Assembly: GCA_021371855.1 (NCBI GenBank)
Contig: JAJFVL010000049.1
Location: 134,226-198,225, forward strand
Direction of reading: 5' to 3'
DNA: 64,000 bases
Source: Bacteroidales bacterium
GTDB lineage: Bacteria; Bacteroidota; Bacteroidia; Bacteroidales; VadinHA17
Of this stretch, positions 18,902 to 28,365 are shown piece by piece; the first letter of the stretch is position 1, and each line of letters starts with the position of its first letter. The notes beneath the pieces were generated by a model. That model saw only the letters and a program-made list of their open reading frames with translations. It was not told the origin of the DNA and did not search any database. The position numbers and the translations under genes were made by a program.

Positions 18902-21565
18902 TTAATTTTTAAATACTATGTTAACGATACGGTTTGGAACAACAATGATATTCGAAGGAGTGCAGCTGGCAATCCATTTCATTGTTCTTTCATCAGCCAT
19001 AACAACTTTGATGATCTCATCTTTTGCCATGCTTACAGGGAGCTCAATTTTAAATCTCATCTTTCCATTGAATGAAATCGGATATTCAAAAACGTCCTCT
19101 TTCATAAAGTCTTCATTGAATTCAGGCCATGGTTCATAGGTTATTGTTCCTTTATGACCAAGCAATGACCACAGCTCTTCACTTATATGCGGTGCGAACG
19201 GAGAGAGAATCTGGGTAAACTTATCGGCGGTTTTTAAAGTGACTTTCCCTTTTTTATATGCAAGATTAAGCAATATCATCATTGCCGAGATTGCGGTATT
19301 AAAGTTGAGACTTTCAATATCTCCCCCAACTTTCTTAATTGTCTTATGGAGCATTTTCAGAATCTCAGGATCTTCTTCTCCCTCAAATACGTTTTCAGGA
19401 TTGGAAAAGAAACGGAAAGCTCTTCCAAGGAAACCGTACACACCTTTGACACCATTTTCATCCCACGGTTTCACCACATCGAGAGGTCCCATGAACATCT
19501 CGTACAATCTGAGAGAATCTGCGCCATATTTTGAAACCACATCATCGGGATTGACCACATTCCTGAGTGATTTTGACATTTTTGCAACTATCTGCCTCAG
19601 GACAGCGCCTGTTTCTTTATGATAGAATTTGCCATCGCGTTCTTCAACAAGGTCGACAGAAACTTTAGCTCCTGCTTCAGTTTCGTAGGCAAAGGCAAGA
19701 ATCATTCCCTGGTTGAATAATCTTTGATAAGGTTCGTCTGTAGATACTATTCCAAGATCGAATAATACTTTATGCCAGAAACGGCTGTAAAGCAAGTGAA
19801 GAACTGCATGCTCGGCACCTCCTATATACAAGTCGACAGGCATCCAGTATTTTTCTTTTGTACTGTCAAAAGGCAGTTTGTCATTTCCCGGATCGATAAA
19901 ACGGAGGTAATACCAGCACGATCCTGCCCATTGTGGCATTGTATTGGTTTCCCTTCTTCCCTTACGGCCGTTTTTATCAGTTACATTAAGCCACTCGGTG
20001 GAATTGGAAAGAGGCGATTCACCGGATGCCCCAGGAAGATATTTCTCAAGTTCAGGCAGCTCCAAAGGAAGCTCGTTCTCATTTAGCAAGGTTATTTCTC
20101 CATCTTCCCAATGGATTACAGGGAATGGTTCACCCCAGTATCTCTGCCTGCTGAACAACCAGTCGCGAAGCTTATAATTGACTTTGGATTTTCCGAGATT
20201 CTTTGATTCGAGCCATCGTGTAACAAAATCAATACCAGCTTCTTTATTCATACCATTTATATCAATACCGGTCGATTTGTCCGATGAATTGATATATTTC
20301 CCGTCTTCTGTCCAGCATTCTTCCCCTTTGAGAATCCTGCTTTTCTGTTCCTGATCAGTAACATCCGGATCCTGGATGCAGACTATCGGTAGCCCGAACT
20401 TCTGAGCAAATTCAAAGTCTCTGGTATCATGTGCAGGGACAGCCATTATCGCACCGGTGCCGTAGCCGGTTAGTACATAATCAGCCACCCATATCGGTAC
20501 TTTTTTCTTATTTACGGGATTAATTGCATATCTGCCGGTAAAGACACCTGTTTTTTCTTTTGCCAGATCAGTACGGTCGAGTTCTGATTTAAGGGAAGAC
20601 GCTTTAATATAATCATTTACAATTTTTCTATTTTCACCTGTTGTGATTGCTTCGGTAAGAGGATGCTCAGGTGCAATTACCATGTAGGTTGCGCCAAAAA
20701 GTGTATCGGGCCTTGTAGTAAAGACGGTTAAGTCTTTATCAAGCCCTTCAATTTTAAAATCAACTTCGGCTCCGGTCGACCGGCCGATCCAGTTGCGTTG
20801 CATATCTTTGATCCCTTCGGGCCAGTCGAGCGTGTCGATACCTTTAAGAAGCCGTTCTGCATAAAGAGGGATACGGAGCATCCACTGTTTAAGGTTTTTC
20901 TTTTCAACTCTGTTACCACATTTTTCGTGGGTCCCATCATTCAGTACTTCTTCATTGGCACAGACGATCCGGCATGTCGGGCACCACCATACCTGAGCAT
21001 TGTCGTAGTATGCAAGTCTTTTGGAATCGATGTAGTTATTTACCTCTTTCTTCCCAAGAGCTGAAACATTTTCAGGTATCTGTAGTTCGGAAACGGGTCT
21101 CCCTTTTTGTAGTTTATCGTCAAACCATGTATTGTATAACCGGATGAAAATCCATTGTGTCCATTTAAAATATCCGGGATCGGTGGTGTTGATTTCTTTG
21201 TCCCAGTCATAGCTCAGACCGAGTTCTTTTATCTGTCTTCTGAAAGTATCGCAGTTTTTATTTGTAATAATTGACGGATGTGTTCCTGTTTGAATGGCAT
21301 ATTGTTCTGCCGGAAGGCCGAAAGCATCCCATCCCATCGGGTGGAGTACATTAAAACCTTTCATTCTTTTGTATCTGCTGAAGATATCGGTTGCAGTATA
21401 CCCTTCGGGATGGCCTACATGCAGTCCTGCACCTGAAGGGTAGGGAAACATGTCAAGAGCATAGCATTTTTTCGGATTTGTTAAATCTTCGGGTGTTTTG
21501 AAAGTCTTGTTATCTTCCCAGTATTTCTGCCACTTCTTTTCAATTTCGTGAAAATTATAATCCAT
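18902..21565 (-). CDS. leuS: Leucyl-tRNA synthetase
   Basis: Class I synthetase charging tRNA-Leu, 887 aa. I start at [16 protein letters not shown] (21565); the frame is open 57 bp further, but that stretch overlaps the promoter box. Catalytic HIGH is seen as HVGH ([19 protein letters not shown]) and KMSKS as [13 protein letters not shown]. The CP1 editing domain is intact, with [16 protein letters not shown] and [18 protein letters not shown] minus-strand TACTTTTG box lies 35 bp upstream. Confidence 0.96.
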   Translation of the reverse strand: MDYNFHEIEKKWQKYWEDNKTFKTPEDLTNPKKCYALDMFPYPSGAGLHVGHPEGYTATDIFSRYKRMKGFNVLHPMGWDAFGLPAEQYAIQTGTHPSIITNKNCDTFRRQIKELGLSYDWDKEINTTDPGYFKWTQWIFIRLYNTWFDDKLQKGRPVSELQIPENVSALGKKEVNNYIDSKRLAYYDNAQVWWCPTCRIVCANEEVLNDGTHEKCGNRVEKKNLKQWMLRIPLYAERLLKGIDTLDWPEGIKDMQRNWIGRSTGAEVDFKIEGLDKDLTVFTTRPDTLFGATYMVIAPEHPLTEAITTGENRKIVNDYIKASSLKSELDRTDLAKEKTGVFTGRYAINPVNKKKVPIWVADYVLTGYGTGAIMAVPAHDTRDFEFAQKFGLPIVCIQDPDVTDQEQKSRILKGEECWTEDGKYINSSDKSTGIDINGMNKEAGIDFVTRWLESKNLGKSKVNYKLRDWLFSRQRYWGEPFPVIHWEDGEITLLNENELPLELPELEKYLPGASGESPLSNSTEWLNVTDKNGRKGRRETNTMPQWAGSCWYYLRFIDPGNDKLPFDSTKEKYWMPVDLYIGGAEHAVLHLLYSRFWHKVLFDLGIVSTDEPYQRLFNQGMILAFAYETEAGAKVSVDLVEERDGKFYHKETGAVLRQIVAKMSKSLRNVVNPDDVVSKYGADSLRLYEMFMGPLDVVKPWDENGVKGVYGFLGRAFRFFSNPENVFEGEEDPEILKMLHKTIKKVGGDIESLNFNTAISAMMILLNLAYKKGKVTLKTADKFTQILSPFAPHISEELWSLLGHKGTITYEPWPEFNEDFMKEDVFEYPISFNGKMRFKIELPVSMAKDEIIKVVMADERTMKWIASCTPSNIIVVPNRIVNIVFKN

Positions 21566-21599
21566 TTGGTTCCTTATTTTATTCGAATTTATTGGTTTG

Positions 21600-21607
21600 C
21601 AAAAGTA
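21600..21607 (-). promoter_or_regulatory. Candidate -7 box of the leuS promoter
   Basis: On the minus strand the sequence reads TACTTTTG, an exact TAnnTTTG match, 35 bp before the chosen leuS start. No clean -33 TTTG is seen. The box falls inside the longer open frame of leuS, which favours the shorter start. Confidence 0.4.
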
Positions 21608-21678
21608 GAAAAACTTTAACAAAAAGTATTAAATAGGTGTTGTAATAGGTTTTATGTTCAAGTAAATTAACAAATAAG

Positions 21679-21709
21679 TTGTAAAAACGGGCTTTTGGTT
21701 ATACTTTTG
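21679..21709 (+). promoter_or_regulatory. Promoter of tRNA-Arg
   Basis: GTTG at 21678-21681 and TACTTTTG at 21702-21709 are separated by 20 bp, the spacing of the Bacteroidota -33/-7 consensus. The tRNA begins 13 nt after the -7 box. This is the best full promoter match in the window. Confidence 0.65.
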
Positions 21710-21721
21710 CAGAGTGAAAAT

Positions 21722-21794
21722 GGTCCCGTAGTTCAATGGATAGAATGACAGATTCCGGTTCTGTTGGTTGAGAGTTCGAGTCTCTCCGGGATCA
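21722..21794 (+). tRNA. tRNA-Arg (anticodon CCG)
   Basis: A full cloverleaf can be drawn. The acceptor GGTCCCG pairs with CGGGATC (one G-T pair). The anticodon stem ACAGA/TCTGT carries the loop TTCCGGT, and the T arm GAGAG/CTCTC carries TTCGAGT. The anticodon CCG reads the arginine codon CGG. CCA is not encoded. Confidence 0.93.
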
Positions 21795-21833
21795 CTAAGT
21801 AAAATCACACAAAATTAATTAACGAACACAATG

Positions 21834-21868
21834 AGAGGATATTATAACAGTATCCTCTTCTTTTTTTT
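21834..21868 (+). terminator. Terminator after tRNA-Arg
   Basis: The stem AGAGGATA/TATCCTCT with a nine-nt loop is followed by an eight-T run, 40 bp past the tRNA. Confidence 0.8.
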
Positions 21869-22461
21869 CAATCAGAAAAGTAAAAAACAGCCTCTTGCAT
21901 TAGGGATCAGTTGTCCAAAAAAATCTGCGTAAAAATACCCCGGTGAGGCATAATTCTACCAGGGCATATTTAAAGTAGTATTAAAATATGATTACATGGT
22001 TCGCAGTGTATCATGGCCAGAATCATGATCGTTAATACTGCGATGGATCAGATAAATGAACTAAATGATTAAACAGATTGATCAGAAAATAGTATCTGCT
22101 AAAACTTATTGTTTTCTCACAAGAAACTCAATTATGGTACTAATCCAAAGTAATTGATATTTAGAATAATGGTTATTAATCTGTAGAATTTTATAAATTT
22201 GATTAAACATTTAATTATGTTAAATTAATCCGGGATTGGTATTATTATTAAAGTCCAGAATTATGAAACTTCCATGTTTTACAAAACAAAAAAGGAATGA
22301 AAATAATCTTTCAAAACATGGAGGTCCCATCCGACCCTTAAATTAAAAATTCAATACAGATGAATATAAATCATTTCCAACCGGACCACCAGCCGGCGGT
22401 GAGCTCAACGAAGTCAATCAGGTGTGGTTCCATACGGCCTTTAAAAATAAATTATATCGGT
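21869..22461. other. AT-rich intergenic stretch with one long inverted repeat
   Basis: No supported gene was found. At 22268-22280 and 22313-22325 lies a 13-bp inverted repeat (ATGTTTT/AAAACAT core, one G-T pair) with a 32-nt spacer, upstream of the next gene. A short GC-richer patch at 22380-22440 stands out from its surroundings but matches nothing I recognise. Confidence 0.4.
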
Positions 22462-23601
22462 ATGAAAAAATTAATTAAACATTTCACCATTATTCTGATT
22501 ACAATGTTTCTGATAGTTCAGAATTCCATTGCTCAGGATGATATATTATTCAGGAGGTACTTAATATCTTCCGGAGTGACCGGTATGTATTACGGCATTG
22601 CCTTCGATGTTATTTTTGAATTAGATGAAGCGGCAGCTGCAGGTCTTCCTGTAATCACAGCAGGTACTTCTGTCTTAGTGCCATTACTGGTTAACACAGA
22701 TAGACGTATTGATTACGATGCTTTAGTTCTTCGCGGACATGGCAAGACTATCGGGTGGGCACATGGTTTTGCCCTTTCTACGCTTATAGGTGGAGAAGAC
22801 GCATGGGCTGGGGATGAGAGTAATAATTATAAGCTTACTGTCGGATTAGGAGCACTCTCAAGTGTTGGGCTGGGAATTCTGGGTAATTCGCTGGCCGCGA
22901 ATAATAACTGGTCAGAGGGAAGAGTGGAACTTTATCGTCATTACGGATGGGTAATGCCATTTACCGGACTTTGCCTTGCAGGTTCAATCTCGGACGAAGC
23001 ACGGCTCTTTGGTGCAGCAGATCTTCTTTTTGGTGCCGGAGGTTATCTTATTGCAGATAAAGTTAGTAACAGAAGGGAATTTACCAGAGGTGATGTAAGA
23101 TCAATGCAGGTTCTTACATTATTAAACACCGGTTTAGGATTTGGAATCATGGCCGATAAAAATGATGATATTAACAGTGAATTTAATAGAACTGATTGGC
23201 TTATTCCTGCTATTGGAGCTCTTTCCGGGACATTCATTGGGCAGGCATGGTTGAAAAATGCCAAACTGACACCTCAGCAGGGTTTGCTGACCAGCTATGC
23301 TGCTGCAGGAGGTGCAATAATCGGACTTGGGATTGCTCTCATGACAGACTCTTCTGAGGCAACACCTTACTATTTAATACCTTATGCTACCGGACTGGGT
23401 GCTTATGCTTATACAGTTGAAAGACTTCGCAAGAAGAACAGCACACAAGCCTATCTGCCTGATAAGCACAAAAACAACTTCAATTTATCTTTTATGCCCC
23501 AAAATCTATTTTTGAATAACAAGATTCAACATAACGATTTTTTAGTAAACGGCAGATTAGTTGGAATGCAACCTTTATTTGCTGCTTCATTATCATTCTG
23601 A
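22462..23601 (+). CDS. Hypothetical envelope protein rich in Gly/Ala hydrophobic segments
   Basis: I start at the MKKLIKHFTIILITM methionine (22462), which begins a signal peptide ending near NSIAQ; an open frame 102 bp further upstream gives a signal-less extension. The 379-aa product contains about eight hydrophobic Gly/Ala-rich segments (such as VGLGALSSVGLGILGNSLA and GAGGYLIADKV) with short polar loops. These could be transmembrane helices or barrel strands. I recognise no family. It stands alone between tRNA-Arg and a tRNA remnant. Confidence 0.6.
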   Translation: MKKLIKHFTIILITMFLIVQNSIAQDDILFRRYLISSGVTGMYYGIAFDVIFELDEAAAAGLPVITAGTSVLVPLLVNTDRRIDYDALVLRGHGKTIGWAHGFALSTLIGGEDAWAGDESNNYKLTVGLGALSSVGLGILGNSLAANNNWSEGRVELYRHYGWVMPFTGLCLAGSISDEARLFGAADLLFGAGGYLIADKVSNRREFTRGDVRSMQVLTLLNTGLGFGIMADKNDDINSEFNRTDWLIPAIGALSGTFIGQAWLKNAKLTPQQGLLTSYAAAGGAIIGLGIALMTDSSEATPYYLIPYATGLGAYAYTVERLRKKNSTQAYLPDKHKNNFNLSFMPQNLFLNNKIQHNDFLVNGRLVGMQPLFAASLSF

Positions 23602-23690
23602 CAAAAATATTTTACCTGCAAGACAATGCAAGCCTTTAATTTGCAACTACCTGGATTTTTAAAAGGCTGACTTCCGCTTATGCAAAACAT

Positions 23691-23750
23691 CAGGACCAGT
23701 GACCTCTTGCGTGTGAAGCAAGCGCTCTGAACCAACTGAGCTAACGTCCC
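23691..23750 (-). pseudogene. Truncated tRNA-Val (CAC) remnant
   Basis: On the minus strand the first 60 nt of a tRNA are readable: acceptor 5' half GGGACGT, a standard D arm (GCTCAG..GAGC), and anticodon arm CTTGC/GCAAG with loop TTCACAC (anticodon CAC, valine). The variable loop and the 5' half of the T stem (ACTGG) follow. The T loop, T-stem 3' half and acceptor 3' half are missing. A 12-bp direct repeat (CGTGTGAAGCAA, plus strand) occurs inside the anticodon arm at 23710-23721 and again just outside the 5' end at 23750-23761. This looks like a recombination scar. Confidence 0.7.
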
Positions 23751-23816
23751 GTGTGAAGCAATAATAATTATCTGGATCGTAAGTAGTGGTTGAATTTCAT
23801 GTTGAAAAATACCGGT

Positions 23817-24335
23817 TTACAGGAATTCAACTATTTCTTCCAGCGACTTTCTTTTTTTCATTAAGGTCTTTTGAAATCCGGGTTTAGGATAACCTAAAGG
23901 CATAATTCCGATTATCAGCTCGTTTTCTCCGGGGTTGAGTGCTTCTTTAAGTAAAGTAGGATCGTAAGCTTCAACCCAGCAAGCACCAATGCCTTCATTT
24001 TCAGCAGCCAGTATTATATGTGTCATTGCAATTGCAACGTCGGTTTCAATTGAGTTGTATCCGTCGTAACTGCGTTTCCATGCCTGGTCTTTTAATCCAA
24101 GTGCCACAAGAATTTGGGGAGCATCTTTAAACCAGTTTCGCTGGTAACAGGCTCTCACCTTTTCAAGCATAGCAGATGAAGATATAACAAGAAATTTCCA
24201 TGGCTGGTAGTTGCATGCTGAAGGGGCCAGTCTTCCGGCATCGAGAATTTTTTCCAGGATCTCCTTTGGTAAAGGCCGGTCCGGATCATAATTGCGGACG
24301 CTTTCACGGGTGTGGATTAATTCTGTAAATTCCAT
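23817..24335 (-). CDS. Nitroreductase-family FMN oxidoreductase
   Basis: The 172-aa protein (start at MEFTELIHTR; an in-frame ATG 24 bp upstream is possible) is a compact nitroreductase-fold flavoprotein. The FMN-binding signature is seen as HTRESVRNYDPDRPLP and APSACNYQPWKFLVI. GIGACWVEAYDP and GIMPLGYPKP form the second half. Such enzymes act as NAD(P)H-dependent reductases of quinones, nitro compounds or flavins; the substrate is not predictable. It is a single cytoplasmic gene with no obvious partner. Confidence 0.85.
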   Translation of the reverse strand: MEFTELIHTRESVRNYDPDRPLPKEILEKILDAGRLAPSACNYQPWKFLVISSSAMLEKVRACYQRNWFKDAPQILVALGLKDQAWKRSYDGYNSIETDVAIAMTHIILAAENEGIGACWVEAYDPTLLKEALNPGENELIIGIMPLGYPKPGFQKTLMKKRKSLEEIVEFL

Positions 24336-24563
24336 ATGCTTAAGTGTTTTATCATTCACGAAAAATAATGATTATGTAAGGGAAATAAAAATAAATTTTA
24401 GTTGTATACTACAACTCTCATCTCGAAGCCATTGTGGACCTCTGAATAAAAAATCATTTAATTAAAATTTGGATTATGAAGTTTTTAGAAAACAAAACTA
24501 TAAATTAGGTGTATCAAAAATCAATTATTTGTTTTCAATGTTTCACTTAACGAAAAAGAAAAT

Positions 24564-25682
24564 ATGAATTCCAATACACAGACGATGAACTCTCCTTTGC
24601 CTGGCAGGGTAACTTCAATAGATTTCTTTCGTGGATTTACCATGTTTCTTCTGGCGGGTGAAGCTGCTCACCTTTTTAGTCAGTTTGATAATTTTGATAA
24701 CAGCGTCATGCTGTTCCTGGGAACTCAGTTCAGTCACCATGAGTGGCACGGATTACATTTCTGGGATCTGATTCAACCATTCTTCATGTTTATTGTCGGG
24801 GTTGCTATCCCTTTTGCTGTTGCGAATAGGATAAAAAAGGGTGACAGCAATAAAACAATTACCCTTCATGCATATAAACGTTCATTTTTATTATTGTTTT
24901 TAGGGTGGGCTTTATATTTTGTCGCAGAAGGGAAACTGGTATTTCAGTTTCAGAATGTTCTTGCCCAGCTATCAGTTACATATCTGGTAGCTTTCCTGAT
25001 AATGAAAAAAGATTTTAAATTTCAATTGATTTTCACATTGCTAATCCTATTGCTTATAGATCTTGCATATCGGTTTTTCCCGGTGGAAGGATTTAATCAC
25101 CCATGGATATGTTATGAAAATCTTGGAGCATGGGTTAATAATAAGATTGAAGGCGTAGATAAAGCCAGTACATGGGCATCATTAAATTGTGTTTCGACAA
25201 CTGCTCATACGGTCTGGGGTGTTCTCTGTGGCAAGCTATTGATGAGTGATAAATCAGCTGCAAAGAAAATTAAAACGTTAATCATTGCAGGAATATCAGC
25301 CTTAGCTATAGGATATTCCCTTGATTTATTAAATATAACCCCGATTATTAAGAGGATTGCGACATCTTCGTTTGTATTTGTAAGCGGAGGTTGGGCAATA
25401 TTAGCTCTTTGTTTCAGCTATTGGCTGATTGATATAAAGAAACGGTTTGTAAAAAGTTCCCTGTTTTTCAGAATAGTAGGAATGAACTGTATTTTTATTT
25501 ATCTGTTTTTCGAAGTAGGGGCGAACGGTATTCTGAATAAAATATTTGCCCCGTTCAGCGCATTGCTTTTTTCATGGGGAGGAGAACTGACAGTTGGAAT
25601 TATCACCAGCCTGTCAGTATGGGGCGCTATGTGGTATATATGTTACTGGCTCTATAAAAATAAATTGTTCATTAAAATTTAG
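24564..25682 (+). CDS. NagX/MurT-like membrane protein (DUF5009, heparan-alpha-glucosaminide N-acetyltransferase related)
   Basis: The 372-aa integral membrane protein has about 10 hydrophobic helices. It opens with the family signature RVTSIDFFRGFTMFLLAGEA and continues with FWDLIQPFFMFIVGVAIPFA and a GVLCGKLL segment. The family (COG4299) includes NagX and MurT-like proteins linked to transport or handling of GlcNAc and MurNAc sugars in bacteria. It is convergent with the M55 peptidase gene (35-bp gap). A decayed copy of its last 30 codons is found at 33861-33995. Confidence 0.8.
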   Translation: MNSNTQTMNSPLPGRVTSIDFFRGFTMFLLAGEAAHLFSQFDNFDNSVMLFLGTQFSHHEWHGLHFWDLIQPFFMFIVGVAIPFAVANRIKKGDSNKTITLHAYKRSFLLLFLGWALYFVAEGKLVFQFQNVLAQLSVTYLVAFLIMKKDFKFQLIFTLLILLLIDLAYRFFPVEGFNHPWICYENLGAWVNNKIEGVDKASTWASLNCVSTTAHTVWGVLCGKLLMSDKSAAKKIKTLIIAGISALAIGYSLDLLNITPIIKRIATSSFVFVSGGWAILALCFSYWLIDIKKRFVKSSLFFRIVGMNCIFIYLFFEVGANGILNKIFAPFSALLFSWGGELTVGIITSLSVWGAMWYICYWLYKNKLFIKI

Positions 25683-25717
25683 AATCTAAACTCAGTCAAT
25701 CATCAATTGTACAATCT

Positions 25718-26602
25718 TTACTGCCCGAAGAGATGAAGGGCATCAGGAATTATCCATTCCTTGGTAATGAGTTTTGGTTCCGGTAAACTGGGATTAAGAT
25801 CGAGGTATTGCAATTTAGCTTTTATTGGAGTCTCCACGTTATACGGTTTGCATTTTGGAATAGCGGCTATTGCCTTTTTTGCTCCTTCGTAAAGAGCTTT
25901 ACGGGTTTCCTCGAAAGGATAGAGAACTGCCGCTTCCCGTCCCAATCCCTGCTTTGTAGCAACGGTTATAACCTCACTTCCGAAGAACCTGGTTGCTTCG
26001 CGGCATGTTGCCACATCACCGGTGACAAAAATAGGAGGAATGCCATAATAACCAGCTACAATAGCCGTTTGGGCCAATTCGCCTGATTCCACACCATTAT
26101 ACCAGTATTTGTTTTCTGATTTCGAATTTTGTGTGTGATTCAGTACACCATCAGGTGTTCCCATCATTGCATGGTATCCGAACATGACAATACCTGAAAA
26201 CGATTTGTCAATTCCCCAGAATACACCTCCAGGTCTGGGTAAACCTGTGACATATTTAGCCCCGGGTTCCATTAAATGAGGTATAATTGCCTGTGATCCA
26301 TGTCCGTCAATAATTACTATTTCGGTGGCACCACCATCACGAAGACCGCGGACTACTGCAGCAAGGTCGCCCATAAAATACTCACATGCCTGAATATTCA
26401 AAGGTGTATCTTTCTCACGTGTTTGTGTGAATTTGTAAACACCACTGACGCCTTCCAGATCTGTTTCGATATAGATTTTTATCTGAGCTTTGGTGGAAGA
26501 AGTATAGAGTATGAATACTAGCAGAGTTATGGGTATCAATTTTATCAGAGAGCTCCTGTACAATATGATTATCTCTTTGCTAATGTTGGCCGCTTTTTTC
26601 AT
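25718..26602 (-). CDS. M55-family D-aminopeptidase (DppA-like), exported
   Basis: The 294-aa protein starts with a hydrophobic export segment (residues about 16-38). The M55 fold then appears: IYIETDLEGVSGV (metal-binding Asp/Glu), EIVIIDGHGSQAI, MFGYHAMMGTPDGVLNHT (metal His and catalytic region) and FVTGDVATCREA. Members such as Bacillus DppA release D-Ala from D-Ala peptides. Export suggests action on cell-wall fragments or D-amino-acid peptides in the periplasm. The gene follows the unit 1 susD on the same strand, beyond a terminator-like hairpin. Sequence just past its stop keeps a trace of the serine-hydrolase 3' end (see findings). Confidence 0.85.
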   Translation of the reverse strand: MKKAANISKEIIILYRSSLIKLIPITLLVFILYTSSTKAQIKIYIETDLEGVSGVYKFTQTREKDTPLNIQACEYFMGDLAAVVRGLRDGGATEIVIIDGHGSQAIIPHLMEPGAKYVTGLPRPGGVFWGIDKSFSGIVMFGYHAMMGTPDGVLNHTQNSKSENKYWYNGVESGELAQTAIVAGYYGIPPIFVTGDVATCREATRFFGSEVITVATKQGLGREAAVLYPFEETRKALYEGAKKAIAAIPKCKPYNVETPIKAKLQYLDLNPSLPEPKLITKEWIIPDALHLFGQ

Positions 26603-26674
26603 AGGTTCATTATTTTAAATTTGTAAATATTATTCCGGTAGAGGAATATACTCCTGAATAATCAAAGATACATC

Positions 26675-26720
26675 AAAAATAAATGTGCAGTCTGAATTTT
26701 CTGACTGCACATTTTTTTAT
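26675..26720. terminator. Terminator after unit 1 susD (bidirectional form)
   Basis: The stem AAATGTGCAGTC/GACTGCACATTT has a 10-nt loop and T-rich flanks on both strands. It ends the minus-strand susC-susD transcript 25 bp after the susD stop. Confidence 0.8.
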
Positions 26721-26736
26721 TTAGTGTTAATAAGAA

Positions 26737-28338
26737 CTACTTTTTATCCCACCAAAGTTTAGTGACACCATTATCGGGGCCACCTAATAATTCAACAGCC
26801 GCCTTAACCTGGTTTGCATTATTGGTATATTCACTGGTCACATAAGGAAGCCTTGTTGGAAGTGAAGTTGCAGGAATATCAATATTCTCACTTTCAAGCC
26901 GCGGGTATAGAGTTGGATATTTTGTCCTTCTTCTTTCGGTATATGCTTCCGGGCTGTCAGGATACAGCCCGATCCATTTTTGAGTAATGATCTGCTCCAA
27001 CTGTTGTTCTTTTGTTCCGTTTGTCAAAAATGCAACAGGCACAGTCGAAACAGGGACCTGGATCTTTGTAGGATCGGACCAGTCGAATCCGGGGCTGGCA
27101 GGAATCAAATTGCTGGTTGCATATATATCACCTTTAAGATTTGTAAGGGGACACGAATTTTCAGTAAGAGATAATTCAATTCCGGCTTTATAAAGATCGG
27201 CTGCAGTGCCCCCCATGTTCCATCCCTCAAGAGCGCCTTCTGCTTTAAGAAAATTAGCTTCAAAAGCTCTGAATATAGGCCAGTTGGGGCCCTTGTCATT
27301 AAGGATCACATATGGTTTGGCCATATCGGAGGCTTTTTTCTTAAAGTCAATTGCCGATCTGTTTGATTTAGTCTGACCGTTTCTCATACCTTCAAAATTA
27401 AATTGAATACCGGTGAAGTCATCTGTAGGATCGGGTGTAACTGCAACCTGAAAGTATTTTTCAACCCGGGGGTCGAGATAACCTTTTAGAATACTCTCCA
27501 TATCAGAACTCATTCTGAACTCACCCCATGAAGTTATCAGGTCATATGGATTGGTCCAGTCGGTAGTTGTTGTCACAAATGCATTGTCGGCATTGGCAGT
27601 AATAACTCCATCTTTCACTGCTTTTTCAGCCTGTGTTTTTGCCAGAACAGGATCTACATACTTAACGTGTAAAGCTAATCTGAGACGGATAGAGCTACCA
27701 AGCTTTGCCCATTTGTCGATATTTCCTTTGTATATAGGATCATAACTGGAAAGTGCTGCAGAAGTAGTACCGGCATTTGCTTTTAATACGGTAATAGCCG
27801 AATCAAGTTCGAGAAAGAAACTATGATATATATCTGATTGAGAATCATAAGGAATCTCCTTTTCCATATTACCAAACTCAGAATACGGGATAGGTCCGAA
27901 CAAGTCAGTATATTTTTGATAGATATATACTTTCCATATTTTCATCATAGCTTGCTCTCTTACAAGCCCATTTTGTCTGGCAAAATCCTCGGCATACTTT
28001 ATCTGAGGTGCGGAACCGCTGTAAAATGAAGAAAAGTAGGTATTCAACCAGCTTCCGACTAACACATACCTGTCAGAAAGGAAATTAGGAGTCGATGTTG
28101 CAAAATAGTTAGCATAAATATCAGTAAAAAGTGATTGTCCCAGTTGCATCAACGACCCGTTTCTCAGGTAACACGGACTATAGATGGCACTTCTGACAAC
28201 ATAACCATAAGAAGCGGAGTTCAGTTTGTCTACGGTTAGCTCCTTAGGATTGGTATTTATTTCATCGAAATTTTTCGTACAACTACTGGTAAAAACAGCA
28301 ATTGAAAGAAATATATACAATTTCAAAATATTTTTCAT
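26737..28338 (-). CDS. SusD/RagB-family outer-membrane binding lipoprotein, unit 1
   Basis: The 533-aa surface lipoprotein (lipobox Cys20, VFTSSC) is of the SusD-like type with TPR-type helices. FDEINTNPKELT follows the lipid anchor, WKVYIYQKYTDLFGPIPYSEFG and KWAKLGSSIRLRLALH lie in the middle, and EQIITQKWIGLYPDSPEAYTERRRTKYP lies near the end. SusD proteins form the lid over a SusC channel and bind the ligand. It follows unit 1 susC by 27 bp. It is more distant from the other two SusD proteins here than they are from each other. Confidence 0.92.
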   Translation of the reverse strand: MKNILKLYIFLSIAVFTSSCTKNFDEINTNPKELTVDKLNSASYGYVVRSAIYSPCYLRNGSLMQLGQSLFTDIYANYFATSTPNFLSDRYVLVGSWLNTYFSSFYSGSAPQIKYAEDFARQNGLVREQAMMKIWKVYIYQKYTDLFGPIPYSEFGNMEKEIPYDSQSDIYHSFFLELDSAITVLKANAGTTSAALSSYDPIYKGNIDKWAKLGSSIRLRLALHVKYVDPVLAKTQAEKAVKDGVITANADNAFVTTTTDWTNPYDLITSWGEFRMSSDMESILKGYLDPRVEKYFQVAVTPDPTDDFTGIQFNFEGMRNGQTKSNRSAIDFKKKASDMAKPYVILNDKGPNWPIFRAFEANFLKAEGALEGWNMGGTAADLYKAGIELSLTENSCPLTNLKGDIYATSNLIPASPGFDWSDPTKIQVPVSTVPVAFLTNGTKEQQLEQIITQKWIGLYPDSPEAYTERRRTKYPTLYPRLESENIDIPATSLPTRLPYVTSEYTNNANQVKAAVELLGGPDNGVTKLWWDKK

Positions 28339-28365
28339 AGTATATTATTTTTTACTTGCTATTAT

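Noticed and set aside
21566..21622. 19-residue N-terminal extension of LeuS
   Set aside because: It overlaps the likely -7 promoter box and adds residues not typical of the family.
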